From: an uncultured Clostridia bacterium
GTDB lineage: Bacteria > Bacillota > Clostridia > Christensenellales > UBA1242
NCBI GenBank assembly: GCA_948439925.1
Contig: CAOJNR010000057.1
Coordinates: 1 to 6,731 of the forward strand
Length of the DNA stretch: 6,731 nt
Direction of reading: 5' to 3'
Position numbers and translations under genes: made by a program
The notes under the pieces: model-generated
The model's input: the letters and a program-made list of their open reading frames with translations, nothing else
What the model was told of the DNA's origin: nothing
The model's database searches: none
Shown: positions 1 through 6,731 of the stretch, piece by piece
Layout of the letters: each line of letters starts with the position of its first letter
How positions within the stretch are numbered: the stretch's first letter is position 1

Positions 1-1
1 T

Positions 2-3000
2 AGCATTTATGAAAATAAGTTTTTGGCGATAAACAATAACCAAGTGACGAATGCACTATATGGTCTTGATAACCAAAGCTCATACATGATATTTAAAGTG
101 AGCAATCGTGCAGGCACGGAAGTTGCGAGCGTTGTTATGCCAATGATTGTATCTCGTGTGAACGCTAATAAAGAGTTTGTCAGATATTCAAATTCAACAG
201 TTGCAGAAAAAGTTAACTCAGATAACCTTAAATATGCGCTCATGGATAAGGAAGGCCTCGAAGAAAATGAAATATATGAAGAGGTTAGCGCAGGCAGAGA
301 AGTTCAGATTGTTTGGTCAGATAACAATGCAAAAATTGCAAAACAAGGTTTTATATTCAATGATGAACTTTTCAGCAGTGTTTCGCGCAGTCTTTCAGTT
401 GTTGAAGGTGAGGAACTTGTAAATTACATTGATAACAATAGCGGAACAATACTTCTCAACCATCTTGAAAAAAATCAAGGCGAACAATTCGTTGTGATTA
501 AGTTTACTATCAGTCATTCAGGTAATCCGATTGAGCTTTTCTATCGCTTGAAAGTTAAGCCTGATGTGATTGTTGAAAAAACCAAGTATGCTTTCGATGG
601 TGTGATAGAATATTTCACTGCTGATGAGAACAACAACTTAGAGGTTGCTCTTGATGCACAATTCAAAGAGGAAACTTTGCATAATGGCGAATATAGATTC
701 TCAGTTTCAGATATAGCCGGAAACAAAATTGAAGGTATCAAATATAGACATGAATTTATTGTCAACATTGAAGGTGAAAACTGGGAAGATGTTATTGATA
801 GAGTTTATATAGATTCAAGTTCAGTTTTGAGAGTTGAAGGCATCAGAACTCAAAAAGAAATCAATATCACAATCAAGAGAATTTATGATGTTGGCAACAA
901 TAACAATGGACTTTCAATCGTTGGAGGAGAGGCGGAATATAATATCGTTATCAACTCAAAAACTCAATATGCTGTGACATATCCAGATGCGGAAAGCGGA
1001 AAAATTGATATGACCATAAATGGCAACAATGCGGAGGTTAATATCAAAGCCACTGCGGGCGACTTCGTTTTTGATGAAGAAAATGTTAACAGTGAAAAGA
1101 ATTATATAAAAATAGAGGGCGCCACCCTTAACGGCGCTGATGCTCAACAAGACTATTTCTTATCGAAAAAAGACACATCATATTATAGATGGACTGATAA
1201 GCAAGTCTATGACTCAACTGGCACTGCAATCACCGACACAACCGCAAGTTTTGTGACAGAAATTTCAAACATCAATGAAGACGGATTTGTTGAATTTGAG
1301 AGTGGAAGATATCTCAAAGTTGACGATGCTGATAAAGCTGATGATGCAGAAAAAGTTGAACCAATCACAAACTATTCAGTCAATGAAAATGGTCAATATG
1401 TGTTCAATGAAAACACTGCAATATATGTAAAAAATGGAAACGACTTTGAGATTGCTAAAAATGTGAAATTGACAGATGGCTACTCGGTTGACAGAACATT
1501 CTCAATCAAAGTCACACTCAATAATGTTGAAAACAATCACTATGAACCTATCAATAATCTTTTGTTTGTTGCTGAAAAAGTTAAGACTGGTGAAGAACAG
1601 AATGAAAAGATCTTTGTGTATAACGATAAGACTGGCACGCTCACAATGAAAATGCCAAAATATGTCAGCCAGCAATCAGAAAAAGTTTGCCTGCTATACA
1701 CATCTTATGGACTTATCGGAGAAGTGAAATTTAATATTGCGTCAACTCATACTGTTGTGCTTAAAGAAGAATTGTCAGCTAATGCTGGCTCAATCAAAGA
1801 TATAAAAGATTTCATTTCAACTGTTGACGGAAATGCTGTTAATGAGAACGTGAAAGTGACAGCAGTGGAAATCCCAACTGGTGAGTCAAGAGTTACAGCA
1901 ACTGCTGACGGAAACTTGACTTTCTATTCAAGCATAGCTGACTATAAAGTTTCGCTTAAAGTCACACTCCAAATTGGCGAAGACAAAGACAATATAGTTA
2001 TCTTCAATCTTCCAATCAATGTTTTGGCAAACATCAAAAACACCGAAGGTGGTGCAGTTGGCACAGAGCAAAGCACTGCTGAAATTAAAGGAATGACAAT
2101 TTTGGCAGGCACTGAAAGTAAAATTTTGGAGACTTTCTCTGGCATTTTACTCGAAGGCGAAAAAGCCAAATATATGGTTTCCTCAGATGATTCAACGGTT
2201 ATTGAAGGAAAAACTGTATGGGATGGTTTTAAGTTTACTGCAAATCCAGTCGGCAATGACGGACAAACTGTGACACTCACTATTGACACATATATCTATA
2301 AAAATATGCTTTCACAAGACGAACCACAAGTTTTCAGAACGATATTTAGAGTCAAAGTTGTGTGCAACGGACTTGTGACAACAGCGTATCCAAATCCAAC
2401 TGGTGCTGAAAAAGGTGACTTCACTGAGGAATATATTGAAGCGAGTGTTTGGAAAAATCCAACAGCGGACGAGCAAAATCCAGTTCAATCAGAAACTGCA
2501 ACTTATGCTAATGCAAAAGCTTTCTTTGCTGGCAAGGCAGTGTTTGCTGAAAATCCTCGTGTTACACTCACACAAATCAACCAAATTCCAAATTTAGATA
2601 ATGAAACTGCAAATGCTGACAGCAAAAATGTTAAATTAAATGCAAATAATACCTCAATAAAAATCACATCGATTGTGAATGCGATAGTTAGACAAGGAAG
2701 CGATCTTGTCACAGACGAAGAGGGCAAAAATGAAATAGATTTGAACAAAAAACTTGAATTCTTCCGCGAAACAACAAACAATGTTCAGTCAAAAATCACT
2801 TTCCAGATAACATTCAACGGCTTTGAGATTGATTACCAAGTTGTGCTTGTTGACGATGCGTTCTCACTTGTTGTAAACTCTGCAACAAACACAACAAGCA
2901 TAAATGATGGTGTTGTCAGCGAAACTTTCTTCATTGAAAATATGTCTGGCAACGGCAACATATTTGCAGAAAACAGAATGGCGAAATTCACACTTTCTCG

Positions 3001-6000
3001 CTCAGCTATTCAAGGCGACTTTATGGCAGTTTTCGGAAGCAAGACAACTGATGCTGACGGCAAAGTGACAAGTGTGACTGAAAGCACAAAAATTGAATTC
3101 TCTGTTAAAGAGGAAGATCAGGGCAAAACGATTGTCCTTGACAATGCAACTGAAATAATTGGTGAATATATCGGAACTTATCGCATTAACAGCGATTTAG
3201 CAACAGGGCATGACGAAATTGACCTCACAAATCAAATTTATTCAACTTCTGGCGTAATGCAAAAAACAAGCAGAATTGTTTTGACATACAATGGCGTGGA
3301 AGTGGCTTATGACATGTTTGGCGAAAAAACAAAACTTTCTCCAAATGCAAATGAAACAACTCCAACAGTGCCTGATGAAACTGCACAGCCTGACACGGCA
3401 TCAGACAGCAGTGCAACAGAAATAGTTTTAAAAGATTTTAACATTGGAAGCACAGAACCAGAAGATATTGACAAAGCGTTCACTCTTGGAAACTTCAAGT
3501 TTAGTTTTAATGACGGAAGTGAAAAATCCAAACTTTTCGGCTTGACTTATGAATATAAGTTAACTCTTGATATCGCAGGCGCAAGTGCAGAGGGTGGAAA
3601 CTTCCAAATTTATACTGACTTGCAAGTTGAGAAGTCTGTTGATCTTTTTGATATTATGAATATCAGAAAGGCAAGCACTGATGAGCGCATCACCGATCTT
3701 TCAAAGCAGGTGAAAGGTGCAAATGTCAGTGTGTCAGTGCTTGGAACATATGAGGACCAAACACGAACAACTGCTGACGAAGATTCTGGCTTGCTTACAA
3801 GCGCAGTGAATTTTATGTCAAATAGAGGAACTCCAAGCTCCCTTTCATTAGGTAAAACTTCTGGCTATCCATATCTGAGAGTTTCACCAGTCAGAACGAG
3901 TGACAATAGCAACAATACGAGTGACAATAGCAACAATACGAGTGACAATAGCAAAAATATCATCAGCTGGCAAGCAACTGGAATGGGTGCGTCAAATGAC
4001 GGAAACTATGTGCTTGTTAAACTTGAATATTCGGCAACAATAAGATCTTCGACAGATGACGGAACAACGCAGACATCAGAAGATGATGAAACAACGCAGA
4101 CATCAGGAACAGCATACAAAAAGACATTCTGCATGATAATCCAAGTTGTGCCTGCTTACAGAATTAAACTTTACAACACAAACACAACTTCGGCACTTGG
4201 CACAACGCCTTCAAACAGCGGTGGCGTTATGCATATCACTGGAACTGGTGATTCAAATGATTCAAGTCAACAAACAGTTAATCTCACTGGGGAAACAATC
4301 AGCATCACAAAGATAAATGCAAGTGAATCAGGAACAACAAACCTTGCAAACACCTTCAAATACACTCTTGTTTATGATAAGGTTGTGGGTAATTTGAAAT
4401 ATAATGAAAAGCTTAATTTGCAAAACAAAACAAATATCTTTAATTCAGGTTGGCTTGAAAATGGAGAACCTGAAAAAGAAGCATACAGATCAGGCAATAT
4501 TTCAATAGTTTTCACAGAAGCTAAATTTGGTGACAAGTATTTCATGTTTGAGGCTGAGGATAATTATGGCTATAAGTTTAATTTCTTCCTCACACTTGAT
4601 TCAAAAACAACACCAAATGCGACAGGTGACCAACTTGCCTTGACAGAAGGTGGCAAATTTGATATTGGTGTTCAAGCAAACTATGTCAGTGCGACTGAGG
4701 TTGGAACAGAAAATGGTAAAAAACAATATTCACTTAGTGCAGAAAATCAACCAATCAATGCTGGCACAAATAACAATCAAGTTGTCAACATAAGCGGACT
4801 TTCAAGCATTATGAACTTCTTTGTTAGTCAACAAGAGTTAGAAAATGTTTTAGACGGAGGGGTTTCTTCATCAGATCAAAAATATCTGATCTGCGACTAT
4901 AACAATATAAAAATAACAGGTATTCAATTCATGGTTGGAGATCAATCTGTTGGAGATGATGTTGTTGTTCCAACAGATAGTAAACTCAAAACAAATGGTG
5001 GATATTATAGAGTTGGAAATGACAAAACACCGCTTCCAGCAACTTCGATCACTGACGATCTTTCATTTACAGTTCCTTCAATCAATGACAGTTCTTATTG
5101 GAACGGAGGAAACAACTTTGATGCAACAATGCATGTGACTTTGACTTATACTGACTCCAACGGCAAAAAAGAAGTGTTCACACTTCCAGTCAGTGTCAAT
5201 ATCACACGAAATGTTAACATTGAGCAAGCGATAGATAACTACTTCTATGAAGGCGAAACAATCGACCTTGGCAAGCATCTTAATGTTAAATCAACTGTTG
5301 ATGAAACAACAGTAACTCTTCAATCTGTCATCAACGACACGCTCGAAGTGACTATACCAGCAAACAGCACAGTAGATTTCTATTTGCAAGTGTTTGATAG
5401 CGATAATTATAGTGAAACTAATCCTGTTTATGACAATAAGCAGTTTATCACAGATGAAAGTGGCAACAGAGTGCCTGACACTCGTGGAAAAAGAATCACA
5501 AGGTCAAACACAACTGGAAGTCCAAAAACTGAATATATCTTCATTTCAGAAGAAATGGGCAAAGATTTGAAGAATGGCAATCTTATTAAAGTTACAACAA
5601 GTCAAAATAATACAGATGATTATTTTGAAGATAACAAATATGAAGATGGCTATATGTTCGGTATGTGTGATTTAAGTAGTGGAAAGTGGGCAACAGCAAT
5701 TTATAATACGGAAACAAAAGCTTTCAACTGGCAAGCAACACAAGTTTTAGCAAATGTTTCTGAAACTGATGATAATAAAACTTCAAATCTCAAAGACCGC
5801 ATCACTTTTGCGTCGGCTGGCAACTTAAAAGGTATGGGCACAAATCCAGTTCCTGTTCAAAGGTCATACATTGTGACAGTCAAAAAAGGAGCTAAGGAAT
5901 CATCATATCGCTACAAAGCAAACTACAACATCACTTGGAAATACACTGATAAACAAGGCAATTTAGGTGATATGAAAATTTCGGGTGCAATACAAACAAC

Positions 6001-6325
6001 AGGCAATAATTACACGGCAACTTGGGGAAATTTAATAGCGAACATTAAGTTTTATCGCCCAGATATTGTAGGTGATCTTGTTAATTCTAAGGTAGAGATT
6101 ACAGATACAATTAATTTCTCAGATTTCAAAGTCGTTATTGATAAAGACGGAACAGGTTTCGCAAAGATTGATGAAGAGGGCAATTTAACAACTGAGCAAG
6201 GATTTAATAACGATCAGCAATACATCACGCTTGTATTCTATCGCAAAGTTAGTGGTGGAAGTGACGATCATGCAGTTGAAGACTCTGAGTTTATAAGACT
6301 AAGAATAACTGGATTTAACACATGA
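2..6325 (+). CDS. Giant beta-rich, Ig-like repeat surface/secreted protein (5' partial, function unknown)
   Basis: I do not recognise a named family. The frame is open from the first complete codon (S-I-Y-E-N-K-F) to TGA at 6323-6325, which is followed directly by TAA. The gene therefore starts upstream; the TTG at 23 has no Shine-Dalgarno site and no signal peptide after it. The visible 2,107 residues alternate short hydrophobic strands with polar turns, are rich in Asn, Asp, Thr, Ser, Glu and Lys, and have only five cysteines, which is typical of exported Bacillota proteins. Paired-strand segments recur near 482-594, 1499-1582, 1943-2041, 2261-2402, 2795-2875, 3272-3319, 4007-4176, 5120-5221 and 6218-6322. 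Big_2-like G-x-L-T turns occur near 1628, 1907 and 6170. Low-complexity linkers cluster at 3338-4340. The C-terminus (..RLRITGFNT) ends in a strand, with no LPXTG, SLH, dockerin or hydrophobic tail. By analogy with Ig-like arrays it may be an adhesin or cell-envelope stalk, but this is inference. The coding call is firm; the role is not. Confidence 0.9.
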   Translation, partial: SIYENKFLAINNNQVTNALYGLDNQSSYMIFKVSNRAGTEVASVVMPMIVSRVNANKEFVRYSNSTVAEKVNSDNLKYALMDKEGLEENEIYEEVSAGREVQIVWSDNNAKIAKQGFIFNDELFSSVSRSLSVVEGEELVNYIDNNSGTILLNHLEKNQGEQFVVIKFTISHSGNPIELFYRLKVKPDVIVEKTKYAFDGVIEYFTADENNNLEVALDAQFKEETLHNGEYRFSVSDIAGNKIEGIKYRHEFIVNIEGENWEDVIDRVYIDSSSVLRVEGIRTQKEINITIKRIYDVGNNNNGLSIVGGEAEYNIVINSKTQYAVTYPDAESGKIDMTINGNNAEVNIKATAGDFVFDEENVNSEKNYIKIEGATLNGADAQQDYFLSKKDTSYYRWTDKQVYDSTGTAITDTTASFVTEISNINEDGFVEFESGRYLKVDDADKADDAEKVEPITNYSVNENGQYVFNENTAIYVKNGNDFEIAKNVKLTDGYSVDRTFSIKVTLNNVENNHYEPINNLLFVAEKVKTGEEQNEKIFVYNDKTGTLTMKMPKYVSQQSEKVCLLYTSYGLIGEVKFNIASTHTVVLKEELSANAGSIKDIKDFISTVDGNAVNENVKVTAVEIPTGESRVTATADGNLTFYSSIADYKVSLKVTLQIGEDKDNIVIFNLPINVLANIKNTEGGAVGTEQSTAEIKGMTILAGTESKILETFSGILLEGEKAKYMVSSDDSTVIEGKTVWDGFKFTANPVGNDGQTVTLTIDTYIYKNMLSQDEPQVFRTIFRVKVVCNGLVTTAYPNPTGAEKGDFTEEYIEASVWKNPTADEQNPVQSETATYANAKAFFAGKAVFAENPRVTLTQINQIPNLDNETANADSKNVKLNANNTSIKITSIVNAIVRQGSDLVTDEEGKNEIDLNKKLEFFRETTNNVQSKITFQITFNGFEIDYQVVLVDDAFSLVVNSATNTTSINDGVVSETFFIENMSGNGNIFAENRMAKFTLSRSAIQGDFMAVFGSKTTDADGKVTSVTESTKIEFSVKEEDQGKTIVLDNATEIIGEYIGTYRINSDLATGHDEIDLTNQIYSTSGVMQKTSRIVLTYNGVEVAYDMFGEKTKLSPNANETTPTVPDETAQPDTASDSSATEIVLKDFNIGSTEPEDIDKAFTLGNFKFSFNDGSEKSKLFGLTYEYKLTLDIAGASAEGGNFQIYTDLQVEKSVDLFDIMNIRKASTDERITDLSKQVKGANVSVSVLGTYEDQTRTTADEDSGLLTSAVNFMSNRGTPSSLSLGKTSGYPYLRVSPVRTSDNSNNTSDNSNNTSDNSKNIISWQATGMGASNDGNYVLVKLEYSATIRSSTDDGTTQTSEDDETTQTSGTAYKKTFCMIIQVVPAYRIKLYNTNTTSALGTTPSNSGGVMHITGTGDSNDSSQQTVNLTGETISITKINASESGTTNLANTFKYTLVYDKVVGNLKYNEKLNLQNKTNIFNSGWLENGEPEKEAYRSGNISIVFTEAKFGDKYFMFEAEDNYGYKFNFFLTLDSKTTPNATGDQLALTEGGKFDIGVQANYVSATEVGTENGKKQYSLSAENQPINAGTNNNQVVNISGLSSIMNFFVSQQELENVLDGGVSSSDQKYLICDYNNIKITGIQFMVGDQSVGDDVVVPTDSKLKTNGGYYRVGNDKTPLPATSITDDLSFTVPSINDSSYWNGGNNFDATMHVTLTYTDSNGKKEVFTLPVSVNITRNVNIEQAIDNYFYEGETIDLGKHLNVKSTVDETTVTLQSVINDTLEVTIPANSTVDFYLQVFDSDNYSETNPVYDNKQFITDESGNRVPDTRGKRITRSNTTGSPKTEYIFISEEMGKDLKNGNLIKVTTSQNNTDDYFEDNKYEDGYMFGMCDLSSGKWATAIYNTETKAFNWQATQVLANVSETDDNKTSNLKDRITFASAGNLKGMGTNPVPVQRSYIVTVKKGAKESSYRYKANYNITWKYTDKQGNLGDMKISGAIQTTGNNYTATWGNLIANIKFYRPDIVGDLVNSKVEITDTINFSDFKVVIDKDGTGFAKIDEEGNLTTEQGFNNDQQYITLVFYRKVSGGSDDHAVEDSEFIRLRITGFNT
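1322..1357 (+). repeat. Imperfect in-frame duplication of an 18-nt acidic/Lys unit
   Basis: Two adjacent 18-nt units encode DDADKA and DDAEKV inside the giant protein, giving a short charged low-complexity patch between two strand-forming segments. The copies differ at several bases, so the duplication is either old or coincidental for such a biased composition. It probably forms a surface loop or inter-domain linker. Confidence 0.4.
3338..3421 (+). other. Pro/Thr/Ser/Glu-rich linker within the giant protein
   Basis: Twenty-eight codons from S-P-N-A-N-E-T-T to D-S-S-A-T-E lack bulky hydrophobic residues (only one Val) and hold four prolines and many Thr, Ser, Asp and Glu. The stretch follows a strand segment (VLTYNGVEVAYDMF) and precedes another (IVLKDFNIG), so it reads as a flexible extracellular-type linker or extended loop. 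It is the first of several such stretches in the 3.3-4.3 kb part of the gene. Confidence 0.6.
3896..3958 (+). repeat. Three tandem copies of a 21-nt in-frame repeat (TSDNSNN)
   Basis: The units lie at 3896-3916, 3917-3937 and 3938-3958. The first two are identical (acgagtgacaatagcaacaa plus t). The third differs by one base, which changes AAC (Asn) to AAA (Lys). Each unit is seven codons, so copy-number change keeps the frame. The product is a polar Thr-Ser-Asp-Asn linker between a strand ending in YLRVSPVR and a following IISWQATG segment. Near identity at the DNA level points to recent slippage-type expansion. Confidence 0.95.
4055..4108 (+). repeat. Two tandem copies of a 27-nt in-frame repeat (DDGTTQTSE / DDETTQTSG)
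   Basis: The units lie at 4055-4081 and 4082-4108 and differ at three of 27 bases. They encode an acidic Thr/Gln/Ser-rich stretch. It sits between two predicted beta strands (VLVKLEYSATI before, KKTFCMIIQVV after), where related segments of the same protein, such as 5120-5221, have only a short turn. The repeat therefore looks like a loop insertion. It starts less than 100 bases after the 21-nt repeat array and shares no obvious sequence with it. Confidence 0.9.
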
Positions 6326-6356
6326 TAATGAAAAACATTTAGAAGATTATAGCGGT

Positions 6357-6391
6357 TGAGGGGAGGAATTTCCGAAGAAAACCTCCTCTCA
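6357..6391 (+). terminator. Intergenic stem-loop after the giant gene, possible terminator
   Basis: The arms 6357-6366 and 6382-6391 pair over 10 bp with one G-U wobble (6361 with 6387). Inside the 15-nt loop, 6369-6372 and 6377-6380 can add a 4-bp inner stem closed by a CGAA tetraloop. The hairpin starts 31 nt after the stop codon. The first T-run (6409-6412) is 17 nt past the stem, so this is not a canonical intrinsic terminator; it may be a weak terminator or a 3'-end stabilising structure. The left arm is Shine-Dalgarno-like and the right arm carries ACCTCCT, matching the 16S anti-Shine-Dalgarno core, but no start codon is suitably spaced from the left arm. Confidence 0.45.
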
Positions 6392-6430
6392 TGCTGGCTA
6401 TGAATAACTTTTAAAACAAAAGCGTATAAA

Positions 6431-6436
6431 AGGAAG
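6431..6436 (+). promoter_or_regulatory. Ribosome binding site of cls
   Basis: AGGAAG lies four bases before the ATG at 6441 (AGGA alone gives a six-base gap). An in-frame stop at 6405-6407 rules out a much earlier start, and no better start codon lies between. This supports 6441 as the initiation site. Confidence 0.7.
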
Positions 6437-6440
6437 AGAT

Positions 6441-6731
6441 ATGAACTGGTTTACGACACTTATCACAGTGATAGCATGCATAAATTTTCTTTTATTGATT
6501 GTTATGGTTTTTCTTGAAAAAAAGAAACCGCAGACAATCATCGCTTGGCTTACCGTTTTAACATTTTTGCCTGTTTTTGGCTTCTTGTTATATATCATTT
6601 TTGGCAGTGGACTTTCTGTTCGAACACGAAGAATGATTCGCAAGAAGTCAATTTCTGAGCATGATATAATCAGAAATATCGAAGGTATACAGAAACTTGA
6701 ACATTCAGAAGTTGACGGTGTGACGGTTGCA
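6441..6731 (+). CDS. cls: Cardiolipin synthase, phospholipase D family (3' partial, first 97 residues)
   Basis: Bacterial Cls of this family condenses two phosphatidylglycerol molecules into cardiolipin and glycerol at the cytoplasmic membrane. Residues about 3-25 form a first membrane helix (WFTTLITVIACINFLLLIVM..). After a short EKKKPQ turn, residues about 33-54 form a second, with the PLDc_N signature: A-W-L-x-V-L-x-F-L-P-V-F-G-F-L-L-Y-I-I-F-G. A basic stretch follows (R61, R63, R64, R67, K68, K69), then the start of the cytoplasmic region. Family members are about 480-510 residues, so roughly one fifth is present and both HKD catalytic motifs lie outside the window. The gene starts 115 nt after the giant gene on the same strand. 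I found no convincing promoter in the gap, so co-transcription or read-through is possible. The N-terminal match is good, but without the HKD motifs a related membrane protein sharing PLDc_N cannot be formally excluded. Confidence 0.85.
   Translation, partial: MNWFTTLITVIACINFLLLIVMVFLEKKKPQTIIAWLTVLTFLPVFGFLLYIIFGSGLSVRTRRMIRKKSISEHDIIRNIEGIQKLEHSEVDGVTVA

Noticed and set aside
23..25. TTG as the start codon of the giant gene
   Set aside because: The frame is open upstream to the window edge, there is no Shine-Dalgarno site before the TTG, and the protein from there has no signal peptide although it looks exported. The gene most likely starts outside the window.
1942..2289. Minus-strand open frames of 60-115 codons opposite the giant gene (for example 1942-2289 and 2503-2781)
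   Set aside because: They lie wholly inside a firm + strand coding region, lack ribosome binding sites and recognisable motifs, and are expected as shadows in long, stop-poor genes.
3896..4108. A CRISPR array or other spaced repeat locus
   Set aside because: The repeats are direct tandem copies in multiples of three without spacers, and lie in frame within coding sequence.
3967..5739. Identical 12-nt string ctggcaagcaac at 3967-3978 and 5728-5739, both encoding WQA(T)
   Set aside because: A single short match within a 6 kb gene of biased composition is within chance expectation. The flanking residues (GMGASN and QVLANV) do not align convincingly.
6323..6328. Recoded TGA (Trp) at the end of the giant gene, as in Mollicutes code 4
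   Set aside because: No other in-frame TGA occurs in over 2,100 codons, Trp is encoded by TGG throughout, and a TAA follows immediately, so the TGA is an ordinary stop.
6391..6414. A micro-ORF (MLAMNNF) between the hairpin and cls
   Set aside because: The Shine-Dalgarno-like bases at 6360-6366 are about 24 nt upstream of its ATG and are paired in the hairpin. Seven codons arise easily by chance.
6425..6430. TATAAA as a -10 box for cls
   Set aside because: It lies only about 10 nt before the start codon, overlaps the ribosome binding site region, and has no -35-like sequence 16-18 nt upstream.

Overview
The window holds most of one giant gene followed by the start of a second, both on the + strand. 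The DNA is AT-rich by eye. The standard genetic code fits: more than 2,100 codons are read without an internal TGA, and Trp is encoded by TGG. Composition, purine-rich Shine-Dalgarno-type sites and a Clostridia/Bacilli-style cardiolipin synthase N-terminus suggest a low-GC Bacillota, perhaps an uncultured gut Clostridia-type lineage. That placement is inference; no marker gene is present.

Positions 2-6325 are one uninterrupted reading frame, open at the left edge, so the gene begins upstream of the window. The visible 2,107 codons encode a very long beta-rich, Asn/Asp/Ser/Thr-rich, cysteine-poor protein. It looks like a chain of degenerate immunoglobulin-like or cadherin-like modules, as in bacterial surface or secreted proteins. 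Recurrent motifs are a paired-strand segment (for example VTLTY..NG....F.LPVSV) and a Big_2-like G-N-L-T turn followed by a strand. Nearly all modules have diverged. The middle third (about 3338-4340) differs: it carries hydrophilic Ser/Thr/Asp/Asn linkers, including two young in-frame tandem repeats (21-nt and 27-nt units). No enzymatic motif, LPXTG sorting signal, dockerin, SLH repeat or C-terminal membrane anchor is visible. Any signal peptide or anchor must therefore lie upstream, or the protein is released.

Positions 6326-6440 are a 115-nt intergenic gap. It contains a GC-rich hairpin (10-bp stem), possibly a terminator or mRNA 3'-end structure, although no U-tract follows it. A purine-rich ribosome binding site precedes the next gene.

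Positions 6441-6731 encode the first 97 residues of a cardiolipin synthase of the phospholipase D family: two membrane helices and the PLDc_N signature. The catalytic HKD motifs lie beyond the window. Cls makes cardiolipin in the cytoplasmic membrane; nothing in the sequence ties it to the giant protein beyond adjacency and shared strand. I see no strong evidence of a new defence, mobile or regulatory system here. The most unusual content is the giant unclassified protein and its repeat-expanded linkers.
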